This document shows positions 8,424-16,305 of a stretch of 64,000 nucleotides of DNA, piece by piece. The DNA is taken from NCBI RefSeq assembly GCF_000523235.1, contig NZ_CP006850.1:8246001-8310000 (forward strand), given 5' to 3'. Below the pieces are notes generated by a model that was not told the origin of the DNA, searched no databases, and saw only the letters and a list, made by a program, of their open reading frames with translations. The position numbers were made by a program, and so were the translations under genes. Within the stretch, counting starts at the first letter, position 1. Each line of letters opens with the position of its first letter. This stretch comes from Nocardia nova SH22a. Lineage in GTDB: Bacteria; Actinomycetota; Actinomycetes; Mycobacteriales; Mycobacteriaceae.

Positions 8424-10439
8424 ATGCCCGAAGTCGAACGGCACAAGTACGACGTCGTCGTGATCGGTGCCGGTGGCGCCGGACTGCGCGCGGTGATCGA
8501 GGCTCGCGAACACGGTCTGTCGGTGGCGGTGGTGTGTAAATCGCTGTTCGGCAAGGCACATACGGTCATGGCCGAGGGCGGTTGCGCCGCCTCGATGGGA
8601 AATGCCAACGAGAAGGACAACTGGCAGGTCCATTTCCGCGACACCATGCGCGGCGGCAAATTCCTCAACAACTGGCGGATGGCCGAACTGCACGCCCAGG
8701 AGGCCCCGGACCGGGTCTGGGAGCTGGAAACCTATGGCGCGCTGTTCGATCGGACGCCGGACGGGCGGATCAGCCAGCGCAACTTCGGCGGTCACACCTA
8801 TCCCCGGCTGGCGCACGTCGGCGACCGCACCGGCCTCGAGCTGATCCGGACGATGCAGCAGAAGATCGTCTCGCTGCAGCAGGAGGACTACGCCGAGAGC
8901 GGTGACTACGAGGCCCGGATCAAGGTCTTCGCCGAATGCACGATCACCGATCTGCTCAAGGACACGAGCGGGATCGGTCAGGGCCCGGAGGAGGCAGCGG
9001 GCGTAACCACGGAGGGCCCCCGATCCCGCTCCAATGACACGGGCGCCATTTCCGGTGCGTTCGGGTACTGGCGGGAGTCGGGGCGATTCGTCCTGTTCGA
9101 AAGCCCGGCGGTGGTGTTGGCCACCGGCGGCGTCGGCAAGTCGTACAAGACGACCTCGAACTCCTGGGAGTACACCGGTGACGGGCACGCGCTCGCGCTG
9201 CGCGCCGGCGCCTCGCTGATCAATATGGAGTTCCTGCAGTTCCATCCGACCGGCATGGTCTGGCCGCCGAGCGTGAAGGGCATCCTCGTCACCGAGGGGG
9301 TGCGCGGTGACGGCGGTGTCCTCAAGAACACCGAGGGCAAGCGGTTCATGTTCGACTACATCCCCGCGGTCTTCAAGGGCCAGTACGCCGAAACGGAGGA
9401 AGAGGCCGATCAGTGGTTGCGCGACAACGACTCCGCGCGCCGCACCCCGGATCTGCTGCCCCGCGACGAGGTGGCGCGGGCGATCAACGAGGAGGTCAAG
9501 GCCGGACGCGGCACCGAACACGGCGGCGTGTATCTGGATATCGCCTCCCGGCTGCCGCGAGAGGAGATCCTGAAGCGGCTGCCGTCGATGCATCACCAGT
9601 TCAAGGAACTGGCCGATGTGGATATCACCTCCGAACCGATGGAGGTCGGGCCGACCTGCCATTACGTGATGGGCGGTATCGAGGTCGATCCCGATACCGG
9701 CGCGGCCACCGTGCCCGGATTGTTCGCCGCCGGTGAATGTTCCGGCGGTATGCACGGATCGAATCGGCTCGGCGGCAATTCGCTGTCGGATCTGCTGGTA
9801 TTCGGGCGGCGGGCCGGGCTCGGCGCCGCGACCTATGTGGAACAGCTGGAAAAGCGTCCGGCGATATCGAACAGCGATATCGACGCGGCCGCGAAACTGG
9901 CGCTGTCACCGTTCGATCCGCCGGCTTCCGGTACCGGCGAGAATCCGTACACCTTGCACACCGATCTGCAGCAGACCATGAACGATCTGGTCGGGATCAT
10001 CCGCAAGGAACACGAACTCGAACAGGCCAACGGACATCTGCAGGAGCTGCGCGAGCGCTACGGCAATGTCACCGTCGAGGGGCATCGGCAGTTCAATCCC
10101 GGCTGGCATCTCGCCATCGATCTGCGGAACATGTTGCTGGTCAGCGAATGTGTGGCGCAGGCGGCACTGTTGCGCACCGAGAGCCGGGGCGGGCACACCC
10201 GCGACGACCACCCGCAGATGGACGCGAACTGGCGCAACCGGCTGCTGGTCTGCCGGGTCGATCCCGCCGACGCCGATCGGACGGTGCCCTCGGTCGTGGT
10301 CACCTCGGAGGATCAGAAGCCGATGCGATCGGACCTGCTCGCCCTGTTCGAATTGAGCGAGCTGGAGAAGTACTACACCCCGGCGGAGGTCGCCGCACAT
10401 CCCGCGGCCGCCGAATCATCCGCGAAAGGCGATGAGTAA
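8424..10439 (+). CDS. sdhA: Succinate dehydrogenase/fumarate reductase flavoprotein subunit
   Basis: A 671-residue FAD subunit. It shows the Rossmann motif VIGAGGAGLRA (residues ~13-23), the FAD-linking histidine region FGKAHTVMAEGGCAAS, the substrate-site motif FHPTGM and the C-terminal FAD signature RLGGNSLSDLLVFGRRAG. It oxidises succinate to fumarate in the TCA cycle and passes electrons to the iron-sulfur subunit encoded directly downstream. An AGGAG site lies about 10 bases before the ATG. An Sdh1-like insert (roughly residues 185-225, around EEAAGVTTEGPRSRS) is visible compared with E. coli SdhA. Confidence 0.97.
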   Translation: MPEVERHKYDVVVIGAGGAGLRAVIEAREHGLSVAVVCKSLFGKAHTVMAEGGCAASMGNANEKDNWQVHFRDTMRGGKFLNNWRMAELHAQEAPDRVWELETYGALFDRTPDGRISQRNFGGHTYPRLAHVGDRTGLELIRTMQQKIVSLQQEDYAESGDYEARIKVFAECTITDLLKDTSGIGQGPEEAAGVTTEGPRSRSNDTGAISGAFGYWRESGRFVLFESPAVVLATGGVGKSYKTTSNSWEYTGDGHALALRAGASLINMEFLQFHPTGMVWPPSVKGILVTEGVRGDGGVLKNTEGKRFMFDYIPAVFKGQYAETEEEADQWLRDNDSARRTPDLLPRDEVARAINEEVKAGRGTEHGGVYLDIASRLPREEILKRLPSMHHQFKELADVDITSEPMEVGPTCHYVMGGIEVDPDTGAATVPGLFAAGECSGGMHGSNRLGGNSLSDLLVFGRRAGLGAATYVEQLEKRPAISNSDIDAAAKLALSPFDPPASGTGENPYTLHTDLQQTMNDLVGIIRKEHELEQANGHLQELRERYGNVTVEGHRQFNPGWHLAIDLRNMLLVSECVAQAALLRTESRGGHTRDDHPQMDANWRNRLLVCRVDPADADRTVPSVVVTSEDQKPMRSDLLALFELSELEKYYTPAEVAAHPAAAESSAKGDE

Positions 10440-10441
10440 CA

Positions 10442-11188
10442 ATGGGTTACGATGCCCAATTCCGTGTATGGCGCGGTGACAACGAAAAGGGCGAACTGCA
10501 GGATTTCACGGTCCAGGTGAACGAGGGCGAGGTCGTTCTCGACATCATCCACCGACTGCAGGCCACCCAGGCCCCCGATCTGGCGGTGCGCTGGAATTGC
10601 AAGGCCGGTAAATGCGGTTCGTGTTCGGCCGAGGTGAACGGCCGTCCGCGCCTGCTGTGCATGACCCGGATGTCGACCTTCAGCACCGACGAGGTGCTGA
10701 CCGTGACTCCGTTGCGGACCTTCCCGGTGATCCGCGATCTGGTCACCGATGTGTCGTTCAATTACCAGAAGGCCAGGGAGATCCCGTCTTTCACCCCGCC
10801 GCCCGATCTCAAACCCGGCGAATACCGCATGCAGCAGCGCGATGTGGAGCGGTCCCAGGAATTCCGCAAATGCATCGAATGCTTCCTCTGCCAGAACGTT
10901 TGCCACGTGGTGCGCGACCACGACGACAACAAGGAGGCCTTCTCCGGTCCGCGGTATCTGATGCGCGTGGCCGAACTGGACATGCATCCGCTGGATGTGG
11001 TCGATCGGCGCGACATGGCGCAGGAGGAATTCGGGCTCGGCTACTGCAACATCACCAAATGCTGCACCGAAGTGTGCCCGGAACATATCAAGATAACGGA
11101 CAACGCACTCATTCCGATGAAGGAGCGCGTGGTGGATCGCAAATACGATCCGATCGTCTGGCTCGGTAATAAATTGTTCCGGCGCTGA
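10442..11188 (+). CDS. sdhB: Succinate dehydrogenase/fumarate reductase iron-sulfur subunit
   Basis: A 248-residue Fe-S subunit starting 2 bases after the sdhA stop. The N-terminal plant-ferredoxin-like domain has CKAGKCGSC and a later LLC for a [2Fe-2S] cluster. The C-terminal domain has CIECFLCQNVC and CNITKCCTEVCP for the remaining clusters. It bridges electron flow from FAD to the membrane quinone site. The operon ends here, with a perfect 15-bp hairpin 33 bases after the stop. Confidence 0.97.
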   Translation: MGYDAQFRVWRGDNEKGELQDFTVQVNEGEVVLDIIHRLQATQAPDLAVRWNCKAGKCGSCSAEVNGRPRLLCMTRMSTFSTDEVLTVTPLRTFPVIRDLVTDVSFNYQKAREIPSFTPPPDLKPGEYRMQQRDVERSQEFRKCIECFLCQNVCHVVRDHDDNKEAFSGPRYLMRVAELDMHPLDVVDRRDMAQEEFGLGYCNITKCCTEVCPEHIKITDNALIPMKERVVDRKYDPIVWLGNKLFRR

Positions 11189-11220
11189 ATTCCGCTGCCG
11201 AGACTCCCGAAAATAAGAAT

Positions 11221-11254
11221 GCTGTAGCCGGTCGGTACGCCGACCGGCTACAGC
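11221..11254. terminator. Perfect hairpin after sdhB, probably bidirectional
   Basis: A 15-bp arm at 11221-11235 (GCTGTAGCCGGTCGG) is exactly complementary to 11240-11254, with a TACG loop. It lies 33 bases after the sdhB stop and overlaps the last codons of a possible minus-strand small ORF. Confidence 0.8.
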
Positions 11255-11445
11255 ATTGTCACCACACCGAGTGCGACTACCCCGACCAGCACTCCTACCA
11301 GCAGTGACGTGAGCATGACTCCGGTCAGTACGTACACTCCGACGGCCGATACCGCGAACAACATTCCGACGATGAGACCTTCCACCCAGTCGCCCGGAAA
11401 CAGTTTGCGGTACCGAGATGAGGTATTTCTCAGCCCGCGATCCAC
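11248..11445 (-). CDS. Possible small two-helix membrane protein
   Basis: The last ~50 residues of a minus-strand frame (WVEGLIVGMLFAVSAVGVYV then LTGVMLTSLLVGVLVGVVAL) look like two packed membrane helices and end at the sdh terminator hairpin. The GTG at 11445 or 11385 could be the start, but neither has a convincing ribosome binding site and the upstream part of the frame does not look coding. The hydrophobicity is the only support. Confidence 0.3.
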   Translation of the reverse strand: MDRGLRNTSSRYRKLFPGDWVEGLIVGMLFAVSAVGVYVLTGVMLTSLLVGVLVGVVALGVVTML

Positions 11446-11861
11446 ACCATTTGGACTACCCAGTACCGGCGATAGTAAACATACGTTCGTTGCGAAACAG
11501 GAGTGGTTTCGTGATCTTCCGCCGAAACCTCCGGCCGGAAACTCCCGGATATCGTCGCCACCTCCGCACACCATCGCGGACGCGATCCGCGACCGGATCT
11601 CCGCGCGCCGCGCGACTCGCCGACAGGGCTCTGCGACACGACTCGCGGTAACGCGCTCGGCGGATGCCGGATGCGCGTGACTTGCGAAGATCCCAGTTCC
11701 CCAAGCGGATTCGCTGCTGAACATTCGCCCGGTTTCGATTCGGATCCGCGATTTCGGCCCGCGCGACGCCGATCTGGAGGATGCTGAGAGTGTGCTCGCA
11801 GCGGGACCCCGGAGCGGTTCGCCGGGCACAGGTCGGGTATCGCATGCAGGAACGAGGAGTC
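11255..11861. other. Region with no convincing gene on the plus strand
   Basis: About 600 bases between the sdh terminator and the small coupled ORFs. Frames on both strands have Arg/Ser/Pro-rich shadow composition. Apart from the possible two-helix minus-strand protein at its left edge, nothing with a ribosome binding site, a membrane segment or a recognisable domain was found. Promoters for the downstream mini-operon are presumably at the right end. Confidence 0.5.
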
Positions 11862-12053
11862 ATGGCTGTTGATGTCATCGGGTCGTCGTTGATGACCAGC
11901 GATCTATCGCGCCACGCCGCGCGCCGTATCGGTCACGGATATCGGAGGCTGTCCGCCGCACCGGGCCACCTCCCCGCCGGACCACACGATCCACCAGCAC
12001 CACCACGCCGTCGAGCAGGCGGGTGCGCGGCGGAGGTGACGGCATGCAACTGA
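11862..12053 (+). CDS. Small ORF 1 of a coupled three-gene group, function unknown
   Basis: A 63-residue ORF starting MAVDVIGSSLMTSD, with a GAGGAG site 4 bases before its ATG. The body is basic and Pro/Arg-rich (HAARRIGHGYRRLS, PAPPRRRAGG), so part could be out-of-frame composition. Its stop lies 10 bases inside the next ORF, which has a strong ribosome binding site. No domain recognised. The clear ribosome binding site and tight spacing support it. Confidence 0.4.
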   Translation: MAVDVIGSSLMTSDLSRHAARRIGHGYRRLSAAPGHLPAGPHDPPAPPRRRAGGCAAEVTACN

Positions 12054-12247
12054 CAAATCTGAACATGCCGGTCGCCGGCCTGCTGCAATGCGGCAGCGAC
12101 CCGGGCGTGATGACCGCCGAACAGGCCCATGCCGCAATGCAAATGCATCTGGACTGCACCGTCGACACGTGTGTGGTCCGGCGCCGGGCCCGCGCGGTCC
12201 TGGTCGAAATGGGGCGCTGCGTACTCGACGATCGGGCCATCCCGTGA
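12044..12247 (+). CDS. Small Cys-containing protein, ORF 2 of the coupled group
   Basis: A 67-residue protein starting MQLTNLNMPVAGLLQCG. The ATG has a CGGAGG site 8 bases upstream. It contains helical AEQAHAAMQMHLDC and three further cysteines or histidines around HLDCTVDTCVVRR, a spacing that could hold a metal or a disulfide. Its TGA overlaps the GTG of the next ORF (GTGA). I do not recognise a family, but the composition is protein-like and not a shadow. Confidence 0.6.
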   Translation: MQLTNLNMPVAGLLQCGSDPGVMTAEQAHAAMQMHLDCTVDTCVVRRRARAVLVEMGRCVLDDRAIP

Positions 12248-12504
12248 CCGCGGTACCGGGCCACGGGTCGCGCACCGTGGTCCGATTTCCCGCGAACGGA
12301 CCACGGCACGCCGCACACCGGCGCGCCCGTCCCGGCGAGGCGTACTTCGCCGCGGCGGCCCTGTCGGGCGGCGGGGCCCATCGCGCGCGACATGCCCGCA
12401 AACCTCGACTGGACCGTTACGACCGCCTGGTCATAGCGGTTGCGGGGTGGCTGCTGGCGACTCGGATCGCACTTGTCGGCGAGCATGTGATCGAGGAGGT
12501 GTAG
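12244..12504 (+). CDS. Small ORF 3 of the coupled group, possible single membrane-associated helix
   Basis: An 86-residue ORF from GTG 12244, overlapping the previous stop by 4 bases. The N-terminal two thirds are basic (GPRHAAHRRARPGEAYF, HRARHARKPRLDRYDR). The C-terminal ~25 residues are hydrophobic (LVIAVAGWLLATRIALVG) and could be a membrane or amphipathic helix. A basic head plus a C-terminal helix suggests membrane association; function unknown. Confidence 0.5.
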   Translation: MTAVPGHGSRTVVRFPANGPRHAAHRRARPGEAYFAAAALSGGGAHRARHARKPRLDRYDRLVIAVAGWLLATRIALVGEHVIEEV

Positions 12505-12668
12505 GTGTTCGCGCCGGACGCTCGGGGATGACGTCCGGCGCACCTCGTCCCTTCGACCTCGCCACACCCCCGGCAGCAGGGGGTTGCGGGTCGCGCCGAT
12601 CCACCTATCCTCTTCGATACGGGCGGGTTCGCGTGTGAAGGTTCCTGCACGACAGTGAGAGGAACCGT

Positions 12669-13730
12669 ATGGCCCGCAAGCAGTACCCCGAGGTCGAACG
12701 CCGCCCCGGCTCGGACGAGGAGTACTGGGCCGACGAGCCGACCGTCTCCGTGGCTCAGGGCGATCGCTGGAGTCCCCCGCCGCCGCGCCGCCGATCACCC
12801 GATCCGCGCGCGCACGAACCACAGGGCTACGGCCCGCGCGGGCCCGAGCCACGTGACTACGATGCGCACGGCTATCCCCCACGTGGCCAGGATCCGCACC
12901 CCGTCGCGCCGCGCGCCTTCGAACCGCGCGCCGCCGAGCCGCGCAGGGCCGAACCCAGCCGGGCCGACCCCTATCCTCGGACGGCCGAACCGAATCGCGA
13001 CGATTTCCGATCGGGCGAGCCCGACGAGGACCGCTGGGAGAGTGCGCAGAGCCGCCGCCGCGACGCACCCGAACCCGGCGAGGACCGCTGGGACAACTCC
13101 GCCAACCGCCGCCGCACCGGGCGGTTACGGGTCGAGGTACCGCCCATCGTCAACCCGTACGCGATCGTCGCCCTGGTCGCGGCACTACTCGGATTGTTCC
13201 CGGTCGCAATCGTATTCGGGCTGATCGCCTTCAGTCATCCACGCGGGCGGATGATGGCGATGTCCGCGCTGATGCTGGGCCTGGCCGAGGTGCTGGTCGT
13301 CGCGGCGGCGCTGGTGCTGTCCGGTGTCACCCTGCCGCACACCACATTGCGTACGGTTCCCGCGGCCGTCAGTACCTATACCACCGCGACGGTCGCCCCC
13401 ACCACCGTGCAGGCGACGACCGCACCGGTCACCACGGCACCGGCGACGACCACCGCCCCGGCCGGGCCGGTATCGGCGGCCAAGGGAGAGGTGTGCGACG
13501 AGGCGCAGGCCGGATTGCTCGGCGCGGCCGCCGACGGCAGCACCCTGCTGTGCCTGCACGGTGGTAGCGGATACCGGTGGACCGGACCCTATTCGGTGTC
13601 GACCGCGGTATACGAGGGCGGCGCCAAATGTGATCCCGCCCTGGACAAGACGGCCCGTACGCCGGACGGTCACGCACTGGTCTGCGAAGGTCAGGGCCGC
13701 ACGAGCATCTGGTCGCTGTGGGTCGACTAG
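12669..13730 (+). CDS. Proline/arginine-rich membrane protein with DUF4190-like segment
   Basis: A 353-residue protein. Residues 1-155 are low-complexity, with repeated Pro-Arg-Glu blocks (EPRDYDAHGYPPRG, AFEPRAAEPRRAEPSRAD). Two membrane helices follow (NPYAIVALVAALLGLFPVAI and MSALMLGLAEVLVVAAALVL) with a short SHPRGR loop, the DUF4190-like pattern. A Thr/Ala-rich stalk (TTAPVTTAPATTTAP) then leads to a ~75-residue external domain with four cysteines (GEVCDEA, LLCLHGG, GAKCDPA, ALVCEGQ) likely to form disulfides. A surface-anchored role is inferred; activity unknown. Confidence 0.75.
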   Translation: MARKQYPEVERRPGSDEEYWADEPTVSVAQGDRWSPPPPRRRSPDPRAHEPQGYGPRGPEPRDYDAHGYPPRGQDPHPVAPRAFEPRAAEPRRAEPSRADPYPRTAEPNRDDFRSGEPDEDRWESAQSRRRDAPEPGEDRWDNSANRRRTGRLRVEVPPIVNPYAIVALVAALLGLFPVAIVFGLIAFSHPRGRMMAMSALMLGLAEVLVVAAALVLSGVTLPHTTLRTVPAAVSTYTTATVAPTTVQATTAPVTTAPATTTAPAGPVSAAKGEVCDEAQAGLLGAAADGSTLLCLHGGSGYRWTGPYSVSTAVYEGGAKCDPALDKTARTPDGHALVCEGQGRTSIWSLWVD

Positions 13731-13833
13731 CTGCCGGACCCCGGCGACAGCCGTATCCCAGCCGACCCACCGTCGAGCCCCAGCGCTACCGTTTGCTCAC
13801 AGCGAATGTCCCGCGAGTACAGGAGGACCGCCA

Positions 13834-14586
13834 ATGTCCGAACGCGTTGCCGTCGTAACCGGCGCGGCCCGGGGTATCGGAGCCGCCATCGCGACCCGCC
13901 TGGCACAGGACGGGTTGAAGGTCGGCGTGCTCGACCTGGACGCCGCACACTGCGCCGATACCGTCGCGGCCATCACCGCGGCCGGTGGCCAGGCCGTGGC
14001 GCTGGGCGCCGACGTCTCCGACGAGGACTCGGTCGCCGCCGCCGTGGAGCAGCTGGCCGAACAGCTCGGCCCGCCCACCGTACTGGTCAACAATGCCGGG
14101 ATCCTGCGCGACAACCTGCTGTTCAAGATGAGCGTCTCCGACTGGGACGCGGTGATGAACGTGCACCTGCGCGGCGCCTTCCTGATGAGCCGCGCGGTGC
14201 AGAAGTACATGGTGGACGCCAAGTGGGGCCGCATCGTGAACATGTCCAGCAGTTCCGCACAGGGCAACCGGGGACAGGTCAACTACTCCGCGGCCAAGGC
14301 CGGACTGCAGGGCTTCACCAAGACACTCGCGCTGGAACTCGGTAAGTTCGGAGTCACCGCCAACGCCATCGCGCCGGGCTTCATCGTCACGGATATGACC
14401 GCGGCGACCGCCGAGCGGGTGGGCGTGCCGTTCGAGGACTTCCAGAAGGCCGCCGCCTCGCAGATTCCGGTCCAGCGGGTGGGCCGTCCGGAGGATATCG
14501 CGCACACGGCCTCGTTCCTGGTCAGCGAGGGCGCGGGCTTCGTCTCCGGTCAGGTCGTGTACGTGGCCGGTGGTCCGCTGGACTGA
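13834..14586 (+). CDS. SDR-family 3-oxoacyl-ACP reductase-like oxidoreductase (FabG-like)
   Basis: A 250-residue classical short-chain dehydrogenase. The cofactor motif is TGAARGIG, followed by LVNNAGI. The catalytic residues are Ser in MSSSSAQG and the Tyr-x-x-x-Lys in NYSAAKAG, and PGFIVTDMT is present at the C-terminal side. An AGGAGG site precedes the ATG; the larger frame upstream is a shadow of the preceding gene. The wording fits FabG-type NADP-dependent ketoreductases, but SDRs of steroid and fatty acid metabolism look alike. The start of the sugar-type permease genes is 29 bases downstream. Confidence 0.88.
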   Translation: MSERVAVVTGAARGIGAAIATRLAQDGLKVGVLDLDAAHCADTVAAITAAGGQAVALGADVSDEDSVAAAVEQLAEQLGPPTVLVNNAGILRDNLLFKMSVSDWDAVMNVHLRGAFLMSRAVQKYMVDAKWGRIVNMSSSSAQGNRGQVNYSAAKAGLQGFTKTLALELGKFGVTANAIAPGFIVTDMTAATAERVGVPFEDFQKAAASQIPVQRVGRPEDIAHTASFLVSEGAGFVSGQVVYVAGGPLD

Positions 14587-14615
14587 GCGGCGCCGCCGGG
14601 GGAGCGTCGACCGAT

Positions 14616-15482
14616 ATGAGCCGGGGTGCGGTCCGTCGTACCGGAACGAGCTGGGCGCTGTTGGCGCCCAGCCTGTTCGGTGTCGGCGTCTTCCTGATGC
14701 TGCCGATCGTCGTGGTCGGCTGGCTGAGTTTCCACAGCTGGAATCTGCTGGGGCCCGCGGAATTCGTGGGTCTGCGCAACTGGCGGTCGGTGTTGACCGA
14801 CGCCGGTTTCGGGCACGCGCTGCTGGTGACGGGTGCGCTGGCGCTGCTGGTGGTGCCGGTGCAGACCGCGCTCGGATTCCTGGTGGCCGCGCTGATCACG
14901 CGCCGCCGGGCCGCCGGTGGATTCCGGGTGCTGTTCGCACTGCCGTGGATGTGCGCGCCGGTGGTGGTGGGTGTGATCTGGCGATGGTTGTTCGCGCCCA
15001 CCGACGGTGCGCTCAACGCGCTACTGGGGCGCCGGATCGACTGGCTGGCCGATCCGGCGCTCGCGCTGCCTTCGGTCGCGGCGGTGAGCATCTGGTCGAA
15101 TTTCGGCTACGTCGCCCTGTTCTTCGTCGCGGGGCTACGCGCGATTCCGCCGGAGATCCACGAGGCGGGTGCGCTGGACGGCGCCACCGGGTGGCGCCGG
15201 GTGCGCTGGCTCACCCTGCCGCTGCTGCGGCCCACCCTGTTCTTCGTTCTGGTCACCGGCACGATCACCGCGTTCCAGACCTTCGACACGGTGTACGCGC
15301 TGACCAAGGGCGGACCCGGCGATCGCACGAATGTGGTGGCGATGCAGATCTTCTCGGAGGCGTTCGACGCGGCGCGGCCGGGGCGGGCCGCGGTGATGTC
15401 GATCGTCGTCTGTGTCGTGATGGTGCTCGTCACCGTAGTCCAGCACCGGTATTTCCGACTCCGGGCCGACGATGAGTTCTGA
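14616..15482 (+). CDS. Carbohydrate ABC transporter permease 1 (MalF/UgpA-like)
   Basis: A 288-residue inner-membrane permease with six predicted helices and the EAA loop EAGALDGATGWRRVRWLTLP that contacts the ATPase. The start region (SWALLAPSLFGVGVFLMLP) and TKGGPGDRTNV are typical of CUT1 sugar permeases. It forms a heterodimer with the next gene product, whose start overlaps its stop by 11 bases. The imported sugar is unknown. Confidence 0.92.
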   Translation: MSRGAVRRTGTSWALLAPSLFGVGVFLMLPIVVVGWLSFHSWNLLGPAEFVGLRNWRSVLTDAGFGHALLVTGALALLVVPVQTALGFLVAALITRRRAAGGFRVLFALPWMCAPVVVGVIWRWLFAPTDGALNALLGRRIDWLADPALALPSVAAVSIWSNFGYVALFFVAGLRAIPPEIHEAGALDGATGWRRVRWLTLPLLRPTLFFVLVTGTITAFQTFDTVYALTKGGPGDRTNVVAMQIFSEAFDAARPGRAAVMSIVVCVVMVLVTVVQHRYFRLRADDEF

Positions 15483-16305
15483 GCCGCGGCGGGCGGCCGC
15501 GGTGCGGTCGGTGCTCGCCTATCTGCTGCTGATCGCCGGTGCGCTGGGCACGGTAGCGCCGCTGGTGCTGGGCGCGCTCACCGCGGTGAAGACGCCACAT
15601 CAGTTCGCCACCGAATCCCCACTGGCGCTGCCGAATCCGGTGACCGGGGAGAACTTCCGCGCGATTCTCGATCAGGGTTTCGGGCGGGCGGTACTGGTCA
15701 CAGCCTTGATGACGGCCTTCATCACCGCCGGGCAGCTGATCACCTCGATCCTCGCGGCCTATGCCTTCGCCTGCACCGAGTTCCGCGGCCGCGATCTGCT
15801 GTTCTGGATCTATCTGGCGACCATGATGGTACCGCCGATCGTCACGCTGATCCCGCTGTATCTGATGTTCGCGCGACTCGGCTGGCTGAATACCTTCTGG
15901 GCCTTGGTATTACCGTTCACCTTCGGCTCGCCGTACGCGATCTTCCTGCTGCGTCAGTACTTTCGCGGAATTCCGGGTGAGGTGATCGGCGCGGCCCGCC
16001 TCGACGGCGCGAACACCCTCGACATTCTCTGGCACGTCGTGGTGCCGATGAGTCGTCCGGTGCTGGCGACGCTCACGGTGATCACGATCGTCAGCCAGTG
16101 GAACAGTTTCATGTGGCCACTGGTGGCGGGGTCGGGCCGCTGGCAGGTGCTCACGGTGGCGACCGCGGATCTGCAGACCCGCTACAACGAGCAGTGGACG
16201 CTGGTCATGGCGGCGACCACGCTGGCGATCGTGCCGCTGGTGGTGCTGTTCGTGGCATTCCAGCGCCAGGTGTTGCGCTCGGTCGCGTGGACGGGGCTCA
16301 AATGA
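15472..16305 (+). CDS. Carbohydrate ABC transporter permease 2 (MalG/UgpE-like)
   Basis: A 277-residue permease with six predicted helices and the EAA-type loop IGAARLDGANTLDILWHVVVP. The conserved SLALPNP-like block near residue 50 (SPLALPNPVTGENF) and MMVPPIVTLIPLYL are typical of MalG-type subunits. It overlaps the first permease by 11 bases and the binding protein by 4 bases (ATGA), so the three genes are one translation unit. Confidence 0.93.
   Translation: MSSEPRRAAAVRSVLAYLLLIAGALGTVAPLVLGALTAVKTPHQFATESPLALPNPVTGENFRAILDQGFGRAVLVTALMTAFITAGQLITSILAAYAFACTEFRGRDLLFWIYLATMMVPPIVTLIPLYLMFARLGWLNTFWALVLPFTFGSPYAIFLLRQYFRGIPGEVIGAARLDGANTLDILWHVVVPMSRPVLATLTVITIVSQWNSFMWPLVAGSGRWQVLTVATADLQTRYNEQWTLVMAATTLAIVPLVVLFVAFQRQVLRSVAWTGLK

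Noticed and set aside
11875..13068. A 397-residue minus-strand frame across the small coupled ORFs and the Pro-rich gene
   Set aside because: Composition is Arg/Pro/Ser-rich shadow of the plus strand, with no domain or ribosome binding site.
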